Positions 56,474 to 63,531 of a stretch of 64,000 nt of DNA are shown one piece after another; the first letter of the stretch is position 1; each line of letters begins with the position of its first letter. A program made the translations under genes and the position numbers. Below the pieces are notes generated by a model, which was given only the letters and a program-made list of their open reading frames with translations, did no database searches and was not told where the DNA came from. Source of the stretch: a virus; IMG/VR virus record IMGVR_UViG_3300038429_000195, positions 31,274 to 95,273 of that record; one strand, written 5' to 3'.

Positions 56474-56684
56474 CTGACCTAAAAGCTTCTTCCATTAAAT
56501 TTTCTTCATGCACCCTAAATAATTCCTTCTCATACTTATCTTCTATATTTTCAGGCAATTTTTTCTTTTTATCAAAATTATCATATATTCTTTCGGGCAT
56601 TTTAGCAACAGCATTTTTTCTTTTCTTATGAATTACTTGTTTACAAAGCAATTCATAAAAATATATATCATCTTTATTTAACAT
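56466..56684 (-). CDS. Hypothetical protein (72 aa)
   Basis: Start taken at MLNKDDIYFYELLCKQVIHK (56684) because AAGGAT lies 9 nt upstream; an ATG triplet at 56720 would overlap the previous gene. Contains KMPERIYDNFDKKKKLPENIEDKYEKELFR, with an IEDKYEKEL segment also seen (IEDKYEEEL) in the protein encoded just upstream, suggesting a shared motif. Confidence 0.55.
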   Translation of the reverse strand: MLNKDDIYFYELLCKQVIHKKRKNAVAKMPERIYDNFDKKKKLPENIEDKYEKELFRVHEENLMEEAFRSDE

Positions 56685-56691
56685 AGATATT

Positions 56692-56985
56692 TTATCCTTC
56701 CATATCTCCTTCATCATCATATTCTATAATCATAGGTTCTTCATTCAACCTTCTAACTATATCCTCAGCAATTTGTTTAAATAAAAGCTCTTCCTCATAT
56801 TTATCTTCTATAGAAGAAGGTTCTGGTGGCAATTCAGATACCGATTGAAGGTCTAATAATTCTTCGATTTTTAAATCGTCATTTTCTATAGCATTGTCAG
56901 TTTCGAAAATAGGATATCCATCAGGATATTGTTTTACTATCATCTCACACAATTTTTCATCATCTTGTTTGATTATATCATTCAT
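56692..56985 (-). CDS. Acidic hypothetical protein (97 aa)
   Basis: MNDIIKQDDEKLCEMIVKQY, then strongly acidic to the end, with PPEPSSIEDKYEEELLFKQIAEDIVRRL. Shares the IEDKYEEEL motif with its downstream neighbour; the two may be relics of one duplication. Start overlaps the upstream stop by 8 nt. Confidence 0.55.
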   Translation of the reverse strand: MNDIIKQDDEKLCEMIVKQYPDGYPIFETDNAIENDDLKIEELLDLQSVSELPPEPSSIEDKYEEELLFKQIAEDIVRRLNEEPMIIEYDDEGDMEG

Positions 56986-57154
56986 ATGAATTTTTTAACA
57001 AATTTATCACAGAACTATCATCGATAATTAATAAAATACATTTTCCACAAAGCTCTCTAGGATTTTTACTGTCATTTAAAAAATCCCTAGCTAAAACAAA
57101 CCCCATACATTCTTTAATGATTTTACCGCACTTAAAACAATGATGTTCATTCAT
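56978..57154 (-). CDS. Zinc-ribbon protein (58 aa) with a patch from the 1620-aa tail protein
   Basis: Start at MNEHHCFKCGKIIKECMGF (57154), just after a sigma70 promoter and a TATTTATA motif. CFKC and CGKC form a zinc ribbon. The last 14 residues DDSSVINLLKNSYE nearly equal DDGSVINLLKNLYE of the giant tail protein (around 19670-19705), and the DNA matches at about 31 of 34 nt, so a piece of that gene was probably captured. Confidence 0.6.
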   Translation of the reverse strand: MNEHHCFKCGKIIKECMGFVLARDFLNDSKNPRELCGKCILLIIDDSSVINLLKNSYE

Positions 57155-57159
57155 GTTTT

Positions 57160-57167
57160 TATAAATA
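57160..57167 (-). promoter_or_regulatory. Late-type promoter motif TATTTATA
   Basis: GTATTTATAAAAAC, 5 nt before the ATG at 57154, downstream of the sigma70 promoter for the same gene. Confidence 0.4.
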
Positions 57168-57175
57168 CAACTATA

Positions 57176-57203
57176 ATTATACACCATTAAGAAGATATGT
57201 CAA
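57176..57203 (-). promoter_or_regulatory. Sigma70 promoter TTGACA-N16-TATAAT
   Basis: Consensus hexamers overlapping the end of the methyltransferase gene. Drives the 57154 to 56201 operon including the MoaD-like gene. Confidence 0.8.
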
Positions 57204-58635
57204 CATTTTTTAAAAATGATGTATCAAACACTTCTGGAATTCCAAAGTAAAATCTATGATATATATTTTTTAAATTTTTATACCATTCCGATTTTGAAAT
57301 AAATATGATATATGAAAAAACCTTACCATATGGAAGCCCGTTTGTATTCTTATCCCAATACTTCTTAAAGTCATCACACAAATTATCCTCAATTCCAACT
57401 ACTGGCACACATCTGTTGGCTCCCGGACCACTATTTCTATTTACATCATAATCACAAAATCCAAAATAATCCGTTGAATTGGAACTGGGATTACCCGGAA
57501 AATAAAAAGAAGGGCATGGATTACTATTCAATATGTAAACGAAAGAAGACTTTTTCAAAAATTCATGTCTAAAATAAAATCTTTTTTCATTTCTATGTTG
57601 AATTGGTTTATAATTTTCTAAATCTTCAAATAAATGATAATCGAATCCGTTTAATTTTTTTATTTCATGTATATATTCAATCAATTTTTTTATTTTGTTT
57701 GCGCTACCCCTTTTTACACTTCTAATATGTTGATTTCCATCAAATGTGAGCAAATCTTTCAATGTTTCGCAAGTAATAACTGTATCTGGATGAAATATTT
57801 TGATCAGTCTATTTTTAAATTGTATTTTTGATTCATCTGAAATAGACAAAAATAGACTTTCACATGGTACCGACCCCAAATATGTTTTCTTGAATATATT
57901 TTGAAAAGTTATATACTGTGTATTATTACCATAAAACTCATCAACCAATTTGATTTCTCCATTATATTTAAATGAATTATTATTAGAACGGTTATTGTCA
58001 ATTTCCATTGATACGAAAACAAGTTTTTGATTCACATCTGGAAATTTATTTATATCCCAAACCTGTAATAACTTGACATATTTTTTCAAAAATAATATAA
58101 AAGATTCACACCTTGTAGAATTATTCTGAAATATGGATTTTGGCAAAATATAATGAATAAATCCTTTAACCCTATGTGTAAGAATTAAATGAATCGTGTT
58201 TATTAGAAAAAACACAGATTCTTCTTTTATACCTTTGATAGAATATATTTCCATCAATTGTTGAATGCGTGAGCGATGTGTTTTTAGAGAGGCGGCAGGA
58301 CTTCTAAACGGGGGATTTCCAATAAACGTAACATCTCTTGGTGTGGAAAAATCATACTCATAATCATAATCATAAAAATTTTTTACTAAAATTGTTTCTT
58401 TACCTGTATATTGTTTTGCTAATTCTGCGTCTAATTCTATCCCTATAATTTGATGATTATCAGACGTTGCACATCTTATAGCATTTAAAAATGCACCATT
58501 TCCACAACTAGGTTCTATTATTAAGTTGGTATTTATTTGAATTTTGTCCAAACAAAAATTTACTAAATTGGGTGGTGTTAAGAATTGTCCTAATCTTTTC
58601 TTTTTAGAAGATATGTCTTTATCAACTACATTCAT
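57187..58635 (-). CDS. DNA adenine-N6 methyltransferase of a type II R-M system
   Basis: 482 residues. KKKRLGQFLTPPNLVNF (11-27) and EPSCGNGAFL (41-50) form the SAM motif (X and I), and GNPPF (106-110) the catalytic motif IV of gamma-class N6-adenine enzymes. The long C-terminal part would contain the target-recognition domain. The start overlaps the upstream gene by 4 nt, and that gene looks like the partner nuclease. Confidence 0.88.
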   Translation of the reverse strand: MNVVDKDISSKKKRLGQFLTPPNLVNFCLDKIQINTNLIIEPSCGNGAFLNAIRCATSDNHQIIGIELDAELAKQYTGKETILVKNFYDYDYEYDFSTPRDVTFIGNPPFRSPAASLKTHRSRIQQLMEIYSIKGIKEESVFFLINTIHLILTHRVKGFIHYILPKSIFQNNSTRCESFILFLKKYVKLLQVWDINKFPDVNQKLVFVSMEIDNNRSNNNSFKYNGEIKLVDEFYGNNTQYITFQNIFKKTYLGSVPCESLFLSISDESKIQFKNRLIKIFHPDTVITCETLKDLLTFDGNQHIRSVKRGSANKIKKLIEYIHEIKKLNGFDYHLFEDLENYKPIQHRNEKRFYFRHEFLKKSSFVYILNSNPCPSFYFPGNPSSNSTDYFGFCDYDVNRNSGPGANRCVPVVGIEDNLCDDFKKYWDKNTNGLPYGKVFSYIIFISKSEWYKNLKNIYHRFYFGIPEVFDTSFLKNVDISS

Positions 58636-59318
58636 TGTAAATAATCTCCCAAATTTCTAAGAGAGATATTATTATTATGAATTAATTCGAACATAATAAA
58701 TTTTTCTGGCTTAGCGTGAATATTTCTTAACAAAAGGTGTCCTTCCTTCGGATTCCTATGTTGCGGCACAAGATTTATCCTATCACTAACTTCACCAATG
58801 GTATGTGCAATATTCTCAGATGGAATAACATACACTCTGACTTTGTCCAAGAAAAATACAAACCCTATAAAAATATCAAATTCCGATGGGTTCGTTTGCT
58901 GAAATGACGTATTACTTAAAGATTGACATTTACCATTTTTATCAAGTCCATGACTAAAATCATCATCTATTGACCTCAATGCACGACTATTGAATGTGTT
59001 CTTTGTAGGAGAGCTTATTACACAATTCGTTGGTCTTACCTTTTTTGATGATGCTCGAATAACTTTAATTTCAAGTTTGTTATCATCACACTTCTTGTCA
59101 TAATGTGGATTTTCGCCACACACAATACCTTCAAAAACTTTTTCTACATATTCATTGGCAACCCAATGTCCAAATTCTACACCATTTGGATTCTCAAAAT
59201 ATTTTTCTCCATTAATTTCATCTGGTATAATTTCGTCTGATATAGTTATTAAATCGCTTATTTCAGCAACTGTATTTTTAAGTTCATCGTCAAACATTGT
59301 AACTATTGTTTCATTCAT
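58632..59318 (-). CDS. Putative type II restriction endonuclease
   Basis: 228 residues. VEFGHWVANEYVEKVFEG (47-64) followed by an acidic residue (D74 or D78) and LEIKVIRAS (E83-I-K85) fits the PD-(D/E)xK nuclease core; the context EFDIFIGFVFFLDKVRVYVIPS near 145-167 is a typical later strand. Translational coupling to an N6-adenine methyltransferase supports the call. No DNA-specificity can be read. Confidence 0.75.
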   Translation of the reverse strand: MNETIVTMFDDELKNTVAEISDLITISDEIIPDEINGEKYFENPNGVEFGHWVANEYVEKVFEGIVCGENPHYDKKCDDNKLEIKVIRASSKKVRPTNCVISSPTKNTFNSRALRSIDDDFSHGLDKNGKCQSLSNTSFQQTNPSEFDIFIGFVFFLDKVRVYVIPSENIAHTIGEVSDRINLVPQHRNPKEGHLLLRNIHAKPEKFIMFELIHNNNISLRNLGDYLQ

Positions 59319-59350
59319 ATTCTTGTTTTGTGTTTATAATTCAATTATTA

Positions 59351-59425
59351 TGGAGGCATGTCAGGGAATCGAACCCTGTTCTTTCGTTTTGCAGACGAAC
59401 GTATGAGCCATTCTACCACCACGCC
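59351..59425 (-). tRNA. tRNA-Cys(GCA), copy 2
   Basis: Stem TTCGT/ACGAA, loop CTGCAAA, anticodon GCA, U73, CCA encoded. Confidence 0.92.
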
Positions 59426-59429
59426 ATTA

Positions 59430-59493
59430 AGATTCAGACTGGATTAGAGCCAGCGTTTGTCATTTGACTGTTCTACCACTAAACTACTGAATC
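59430..59493 (-). pseudogene. tRNA with truncated anticodon arm, no CCA
   Basis: 64 nt. Acceptor GATTCAG/CTGAATC, a normal D arm and T arm (GCTGG-CTCTAAT-CCAGT), but the anticodon arm is reduced to GTC-AAAT-GAC. The only tRNA-like element here without an encoded CCA. Confidence 0.6.
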
Positions 59494-59502
59494 TCTAAAT
59501 AT

Positions 59503-59530
59503 AATATATCATAAAAACAAGAAATGGCAA
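59503..59530 (-). promoter_or_regulatory. tRNA promoter TTGCCA-N16-TATATT
   Basis: Same GTTGCCATTT -35 region as the promoter at 42975-43002. The -10 ends 9 nt before the truncated tRNA; tRNA-Cys follows. Confidence 0.65.
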
Positions 59531-59538
59531 CAAATAAT

Positions 59539-59859
59539 TTACTGTATATATTCTTTACTACAAACTAAAACATCACCGACAATAGTATCATTACCATACA
59601 ATTGCGTTGCTCTTAAATTCACAGGCAATCTTTTTAATTTACCTTCTTCATTAAGTATCATTAATCTACCATCTCTAAGATAAACAATTTCAATTGGCCC
59701 ACCATTTGTGAATTCATATAATTCTTCCAAAGAAAAATCTTTTCCGTTTTTGGGTTTTACTGAAATTACTTTACCATCAGAATGTATCCATATTGGACCG
59801 ATGATTTGGCCAGCAAAAGAAATTTCATTTATTAATGATTTAAGACGGATATTTGCCAT
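59539..59859 (-). CDS. DUF3846-like protein with leader helix
   Basis: 106 residues. GGPIEIVYLRDGRLMILNEEG and LPVNLRATQLYGNDTIVGDVLVC are the conserved blocks of the DUF3846 family of small phage and plasmid proteins of unknown function. The added N-terminus IRLKSLINEIS resembles the leaders of the hydrolase and the 46775 protein. Late-type motif directly upstream. Confidence 0.7.
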   Translation of the reverse strand: MANIRLKSLINEISFAGQIIGPIWIHSDGKVISVKPKNGKDFSLEELYEFTNGGPIEIVYLRDGRLMILNEEGKLKRLPVNLRATQLYGNDTIVGDVLVCSKEYIQ

Positions 59860-59865
59860 AATAGA

Positions 59866-59873
59866 ATAAATAT
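59866..59873 (-). promoter_or_regulatory. Late-type promoter motif ATATTTAT
   Basis: Minus strand ATATATTTATTCTATT before the ATG at 59859; no -35. Confidence 0.45.
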
Positions 59874-59892
59874 ATTCATCTTAATCATAAGA

Positions 59893-59967
59893 TGGAGCCT
59901 GTTGTCAGAATCGAACTGACGCCTTTGCTTTACGAAAGCATCGTGCTGCCATTATCACCAAACAGGC
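59893..59967 (-). tRNA. tRNA-Thr(CGT)
   Basis: Acceptor GCCTGTT/AACAGGC, loop TTCGTAA, anticodon CGT (ACG), U73, CCA encoded. Spacer to the next tRNA holds a TGGGATT/AATCCCA hairpin. Confidence 0.88.
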
Positions 59968-60041
59968 AAATCGTGGTGCGTATCAAGGTCATTCCCCATC
60001 TCCACACCCAAATGGGATTGAAACGAATCCCAAACCAAAAT

Positions 60042-60116
60042 TGGAGCCTCAGGATGGAGTCGAACCATCTCTTCGTCTTTACCAAAGACGTATGCTGCCG
60101 TTATCATTACAGAGGC
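60042..60116 (-). tRNA. tRNA-Thr(GGT)
   Basis: Stem CGTCT/AGACG, loop TTGGTAA, anticodon GGT (ACC/ACU), U73, CCA encoded. Followed by two hairpins (TGGAAGG/CCTTCCA, ACGGG/CCCGT) in the 65-nt spacer. Confidence 0.92.
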
Positions 60117-60181
60117 ATTATGGAAGGATTTATTTTCCTTAACCTTCCATTTAACGGGCTATGGAAATAAGTCCCGTAAAT

Positions 60182-60258
60182 TGGTACACCCGGCAGGAAT
60201 CGAACCTGCTGTTCTCTACGTTCGAAGCGTAGAATGATTCCATTATCACCACGGGTGC
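60182..60258 (-). tRNA. tRNA-Arg(TCG)
   Basis: Stem CTACG/CGTAG, loop CTTCGAA, anticodon TCG (CGA), A73, CCA encoded. Confidence 0.93.
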
Positions 60259-60261
60259 ATT

Positions 60262-60438
60262 TCAAAAATCATCGCTAAATTGTTGTTCTTCTTGTCGTTT
60301 TTCTTCTGCTAAACGTTCTTGCTCTTCTGCCCATTGACGATAATAACCATCTTTACCGTAATCCATATCACCGTAACACATGGAACAAACTTTTTGTCCA
60401 TCAGGAATTGGACTTCCACAATTTGTGCAATATTTCAT
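60262..60438 (-). CDS. Zinc-ribbon protein (58 aa)
   Basis: Start at MKYCTNCGSPIPDGQKVCSM (60438); the longer frame is tRNA sequence. CTNCG ... CSMC is a standard zinc ribbon, followed by a Glu/Gln-rich helix (RQWAEEQERLAEEKRQEEQQ). Squeezed between two Arg tRNAs. Function unknown. Confidence 0.6.
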   Translation of the reverse strand: MKYCTNCGSPIPDGQKVCSMCYGDMDYGKDGYYRQWAEEQERLAEEKRQEEQQFSDDF

Positions 60439-60444
60439 AAAATC

Positions 60445-60519
60445 TGGTACTCCACCGGGGAGTCGAACCCCGACTTTCGCTTCCGTAGAGCGACGTGATA
60501 TCCATTTCACTAGCAGAGC
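60445..60519 (-). tRNA. tRNA-Arg(ACG)
   Basis: Stem TCGCT/AGCGA, loop CTACGGA, anticodon ACG (CGU; would need A34-to-I for wider reading), A73, CCA encoded. Confidence 0.92.
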
Positions 60520-60522
60520 ATT

Positions 60523-60596
60523 TGGTGGCAATAAGCGGGGTCGAACCACTATCAAGACCTTATGAGAGTCCTGTCTTACCGTTAGACGATACTGCC
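60523..60596 (-). tRNA. tRNA with anticodon CAT (Met, or Ile2 after lysidine)
   Basis: Acceptor GGCAGTA/TATTGCC, stem GGACT/GGTCT, loop CTCATAA, anticodon CAT, A73, CCA encoded. G1-C72 is paired, so it is not a typical initiator. Confidence 0.9.
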
Positions 60597-60610
60597 ATTA
60601 ATACTAAATA

Positions 60611-60638
60611 ACTATATCAGAAAAAATAAAAATGTCAA
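60611..60638 (-). promoter_or_regulatory. tRNA promoter TTGACA-N16-TATAGT
   Basis: Ends 14 nt before the CAT tRNA; start of the tRNA-Met/Arg/zinc-ribbon/Arg/Thr unit. Confidence 0.75.
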
Positions 60639-60651
60639 GCGTAACTACAAA

Positions 60652-61131
60652 TTATTGCCCACTAAGAAGATAAAGGCTTCCGGTTGAACCTTTTGACCCC
60701 GAATAAGATGCCACAAAATATCTTCTCCTACTTGAACCTGTTATTCTCATTAAACTTGAACTTACCGATGATGTTGAAACAAACGAAAATTCTCCAACAA
60801 AATTTAAACCATCAATTGAAGAAGACACATAAATACTACCCGTACCACCTACTGATGCTGTTACAAACGCTTGAAATGTATGATTATTATAATCAGATAC
60901 ATCTACTGACGATGTTGTAGTCGTTGTAGTTCCATAATAAAGAAAAGAACCAACCGAACTTGTTACGGGATAAGAAAATGATATAAAAAATGGATTGATA
61001 AGCGTAGTTATAAATCCAAATCCTTGCTGTTGTATAACCGCACCATTAAGAGTACCATATGGAATTGGCGGATAATCAGCAATGTCAGTACTTCCTACGT
61101 TTTGTATTGGATTAGGTATATTAATTGGCAT
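60652..61131 (-). CDS. Beta-rich structural-like protein (159 aa)
   Basis: Start at MPINIPNPIQNVGSTDIADY (61131). Contains TSSVDVSDYNNHTFQAFVTASVGGTGSIYVSSSIDG and ends TGSSRRRYFVASYSGSKGSTGSLYLL, composition like the virion proteins of the left half. A late-type motif precedes it. A virion decoration or tail protein misplaced in the tRNA region is the best guess. Confidence 0.55.
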   Translation of the reverse strand: MPINIPNPIQNVGSTDIADYPPIPYGTLNGAVIQQQGFGFITTLINPFFISFSYPVTSSVGSFLYYGTTTTTTSSVDVSDYNNHTFQAFVTASVGGTGSIYVSSSIDGLNFVGEFSFVSTSSVSSSLMRITGSSRRRYFVASYSGSKGSTGSLYLLSGQ

Positions 61132-61143
61132 ATGTTTCGCATA

Positions 61144-61151
61144 ATAAATAT
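61144..61151 (-). promoter_or_regulatory. Late-type promoter motif ATATTTAT
   Basis: Minus strand ATATATTTATTATGC, 12 nt before the ATG at 61131; no -35. Confidence 0.45.
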
Positions 61152-61178
61152 ATGCCAATCACAAAAGAATATCAGATT

Positions 61179-61490
61179 TTATTTAGATAATTGTCGACTC
61201 TTTAATTGTCTCTCATAAGCACAATCTTCACAAAGAAATTTAGTTTCTCCGGGAACACAAAAAAACATTCTGTTTTCCTTACAATCTTCACAAGTCAATT
61301 GAGACAATTCATATTCAAACTGATTTACCTTAGCAAAAGGTCTTAACATTTCAACCAATTGTGGAGAATATTCTACTAATACTGTTGCATAATTAGTTCC
61401 AATATATGCAGTTTTACCAAACTCCTTTGCCATTCTATCTTGAAAGGTTCGAAATTTATCAAATTCTCTTTGTGTGAATGTAACTTTCAT
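61179..61490 (-). CDS. Protein with C-terminal zinc ribbon (103 aa)
   Basis: The N-terminal ~65 residues are alpha/beta (FTQREFDKFRTFQDRMAKEFGKTAYIG). CEDC and CEDC (about 67-90) form a zinc ribbon near the end. A TTGACT promoter overlapped by a perfect 18-nt palindrome lies just upstream. No family. Confidence 0.55.
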   Translation of the reverse strand: MKVTFTQREFDKFRTFQDRMAKEFGKTAYIGTNYATVLVEYSPQLVEMLRPFAKVNQFEYELSQLTCEDCKENRMFFCVPGETKFLCEDCAYERQLKSRQLSK

Positions 61491-61492
61491 AA

Positions 61493-61510
61493 TATGGTAA
61501 TATTACCATA
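61493..61510. promoter_or_regulatory. Perfect 18-nt palindrome, candidate operator
   Basis: TATGGTAATATTACCATA is its own reverse complement. It covers the -10 region of a TTGACT-N16-TAATAT promoter (-35 at 61522-61527) and lies 2 nt from the ATG at 61490. Confidence 0.5.
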
Positions 61511-61523
61511 GAAATATAAAAAG

Positions 61524-61793
61524 TCAAGCCTTAAAATTTGGATGAATAGATTGAATGAGTTTTATTTTCTCTTTACGACCCATTCTTTTTATTTGAGATT
61601 CTTTTTGAGCAGCTTTTGCCCGTGTATCAAATTCTTCAACATATACCAGCTTCACAGGTCTGCGAGTTCTAGTGTATCTTGTTTTACTACTACCATCATT
61701 ATGTTCTTGTATTCTTCTCTCTAAATCTAACGTCCAACCTGTATAAAATGTACTATCATTACATTGAACAATATATGTGTATGATTTTTCCAT
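61524..61793 (-). CDS. GIY-YIG nuclease-family protein (YhbQ-like)
   Basis: 89 residues. YTYIVQCNDSTFYTGWTLDLERRIQEHNDG is the GIY-YIG core (YIV ... YTG with Arg in the helix), and KLVYVEEFDTRAKAAQKESQIKRMGRKEKIKLI has the Glu of the nuclease. Same size as UPF0213/SLX1-like single-domain enzymes. Possible homing or repair role. Confidence 0.85.
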   Translation of the reverse strand: MEKSYTYIVQCNDSTFYTGWTLDLERRIQEHNDGSSKTRYTRTRRPVKLVYVEEFDTRAKAAQKESQIKRMGRKEKIKLIQSIHPNFKA

Positions 61794-61795
61794 GT

Positions 61796-62062
61796 TTAAT
61801 ATAATTCTGTATAATCTAACTTCATAGTTTTAGGATTTATTTTAACTATTGTTATTGAATTATCTTCTGGAAATTGAGACTTCAATCTTCCAAACCATTC
61901 ATATGCCTCATTTTCCGTTAAAATTTCTGCATTTTTCAGTATAGGTGTCAACTTTGGAATATTTTTGGAACGTTTATCTTCTAAATATACTTTTACATTA
62001 CCAAGAGGCTTTCCGTTTTCTATGCTAAGTAATCTACTTTTTCTTTCTACTACATATTTCAT
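61796..62062 (-). CDS. Hypothetical protein (88 aa)
   Basis: MKYVVERKSRLLSIENGKPL, then VKVYLEDKRSKNIPKLTPILKNAEILTENEAYEWFGRLKSQFPE. Alpha/beta, 2 nt upstream of the GIY-YIG gene and 1 nt downstream of the HNH gene, thus an operon of three. No family. Confidence 0.55.
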   Translation of the reverse strand: MKYVVERKSRLLSIENGKPLGNVKVYLEDKRSKNIPKLTPILKNAEILTENEAYEWFGRLKSQFPEDNSITIVKINPKTMKLDYTELY

Positions 62063-62063
62063 A

Positions 62064-62360
62064 TTAATGATATTTATTTTTATCTCTAAACTTACCACGT
62101 TCAGATTTAAACAAAACTGTCGGTGGTTGTTTCAATCTCCATTTTAAAAATCTTTGAAATTGTTCTGTTTGAAGAATGGATTCTATTGTGTTATATACAT
62201 CACGGAGTTCATTATGAGTCCAAGTTTTATGAATAAATGATTCACATGTCTCGCAGGTAAGAACAATAGTATCACCACCTTTACTTTTTGGAATTACATG
62301 ATGACCACGGGTTAAAGATGGTAATCCACAAAATTCACATTTGTTCATTTCTGCTGCCAT
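62064..62360 (-). CDS. Small HNH-type protein (98 aa)
   Basis: Start at MAAEMNKCEFCGLPSLTRGH (62360). CEFC, RGHHVIPKSKGGDTIVLTCETCESFIH form the zinc-bound HNH module (H-H ... N replaced by D/T, so activity is uncertain). A TTGACT-N17-TATTAT promoter ends 9 nt before the ATG. Confidence 0.7.
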   Translation of the reverse strand: MAAEMNKCEFCGLPSLTRGHHVIPKSKGGDTIVLTCETCESFIHKTWTHNELRDVYNTIESILQTEQFQRFLKWRLKQPPTVLFKSERGKFRDKNKYH

Positions 62361-62369
62361 AATTGGCAA

Positions 62370-62398
62370 ATAATACAATAACTAATTAGAAAAGTCAA
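62370..62398 (-). promoter_or_regulatory. Sigma70 promoter TTGACT-N17-TATTAT
   Basis: Minus strand, drives the HNH / 88-aa / GIY-YIG operon; leader of only a few nt. Confidence 0.7.
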
Positions 62399-62778
62399 GA
62401 ATGAATTCCGGCAAGAGTTTTAAATCTTTCGGTAACTTGTTGATTTTCTTGTTGTAAGGACAGAATATATTGCTGATATTGTTCTTGAGTAAAAATTCCT
62501 TTGGAATAGATGTCAACCAATTCAGGATGTTTTTCCAAATCAGGAGCAAGATTATTATTCATTTTTGCAGAATTAAATTTAATTCTAATCTCTTCATTAT
62601 TATAACCATATTCTTTCATCATTTTTATATAATGACGAGGACAAAATCCGTGAGAAAATGTAACTTTCCCTTCTATACCATGTTGTCTCATAACATGTCT
62701 CATAGCAGCACCAACTTCATGAAATTCTACTTCACAATAACTACAAATTTTTACCAATACTTTTTTCTTATCTTCCAT
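62395..62778 (-). CDS. Cys/His zinc protein, paralogue of 40672-40941
   Basis: 127 residues from MEDKKKVLVKICSYCEVEFH (62778). CSYC, HVMRQHG and CPRHYIKMM form a likely zinc site; PDLEKHPELVDIYSKGIF matches the 89-residue paralogue. A Gln-rich C-terminal helix is added. Late-type motif upstream. Confidence 0.6.
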   Translation of the reverse strand: MEDKKKVLVKICSYCEVEFHEVGAAMRHVMRQHGIEGKVTFSHGFCPRHYIKMMKEYGYNNEEIRIKFNSAKMNNNLAPDLEKHPELVDIYSKGIFTQEQYQQYILSLQQENQQVTERFKTLAGIHS

Positions 62779-62785
62779 ATCTACT

Positions 62786-62793
62786 ATAAATAT
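62786..62793 (-). promoter_or_regulatory. Late-type promoter motif ATATTTAT
   Basis: Minus strand GATATTTATAGTAGAT before the ATG at 62778; overlaps the stop of the upstream frame. Confidence 0.45.
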
Positions 62794-63248
62794 CAACCAA
62801 ATTTGCGTATAAAGTATTTATCCTTTTGTTCTTGTGATATGCCTGTAAAAGAGTTTATGAAATCAACAAATCTCAATCCGTGTTCTTCCATACATCTTTT
62901 CTTTATTTTAAGCAATGATAATTTAAATATTCTATCATTTTTAATACTATCTATAGTAGATTGTAAAGGATAATACCAACCCCAATTATTAGACCACCAA
63001 TCACACATTTCTTCAACAATCATGCGAATAGTAAGTTCATAATTTATTTGACCATTTAGCAACGGTTCAATTTTTTTAAGTTGTTCGGATGTAAGATTTT
63101 TTTTACCGTAAGATTGGTAATCTCTGAATATTTTTTCAACTTCTTCGGTTGACTGAAAATCAGGATACCATCGTCTATCAATAAAGCCTATATAATGCTT
63201 TATTATTCTACGATGTCTGATTTGCTGGCGTTTAGCATTGTCATATTC
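62793..63248 (-). CDS. Hypothetical protein, start codon unclear
   Basis: An open frame of about 152 codons begins right after tRNA-Leu(CAG): EYDNAKRQQIRHRRIIKHYI, then GFIDRRWYPDFQSTEEVEKIFRDYQSYGKKNLTSEQLKKIE and a Trp-rich centre (CDWWSNNWGWYYPLQ). It has no ATG/GTG before residue ~65; a TTG at 63062 would give 89 residues. Either the start is non-standard or the 5-prime end was replaced by the tRNA. No family. Confidence 0.45.
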   Translation of the reverse strand, partial: EYDNAKRQQIRHRRIIKHYIGFIDRRWYPDFQSTEEVEKIFRDYQSYGKKNLTSEQLKKIEPLLNGQINYELTIRMIVEEMCDWWSNNWGWYYPLQSTIDSIKNDRIFKLSLLKIKKRCMEEHGLRFVDFINSFTGISQEQKDKYFIRKFG

Positions 63249-63261
63249 ACTTACTCCAAAT

Positions 63262-63340
63262 TGGTGCTACTCACAGGATTCGAACCTGTAAAAAATCAAA
63301 GTTCTGAGCTTTGAATGTCTGCCAATTGCATCAGAATAGC
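63262..63340 (-). tRNA. tRNA-Leu(CAG) with short variable region
   Basis: Acceptor GCTATTC/GAGTAGC, Leu-type D arm, stem CAAAG/CTTTG, loop CTCAGAA, anticodon CAG. The variable region is only ATTTTTT, not the long arm of other Leu tRNAs. A73, CCA encoded. Confidence 0.8.
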
Positions 63341-63445
63341 AAAACACCGGTTATTTGACACCGGCAAACTAGGGCTGAGTAGCTTAAAGAAAATTTCTTA
63401 TCGCATCCGACGCCTCCACCAGTTAGTTTTAATAAACTAACAAAA
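63341..63445 (-). other. Spacer with hairpins
   Basis: 105 nt without a gene. Contains GTTAGTTT/AAACTAAC, AAGAAA/TTTCTT and CCGGT/ACCGG hairpins; AAACTA...TAGTTT could close the element. Probably a further spacer RNA. Confidence 0.35.
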
Positions 63446-63446
63446 T

Positions 63447-63523
63447 TGGTGGAGCCTACGGGATTCGAACCCGTCACCTGCTGAGTGCAAATCAGCCGCT
63501 CTCCCAAAATGAGCTAAGACCCC
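63447..63523 (-). tRNA. tRNA-Ala(TGC)
   Basis: Acceptor GGGGTCT/AGGCTCC with G3-U70, stem GCTGA/TCAGC, loop TTTGCAC, anticodon TGC, A73, CCA encoded. Confidence 0.94.
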
Positions 63524-63531
63524 ATAAAAAT

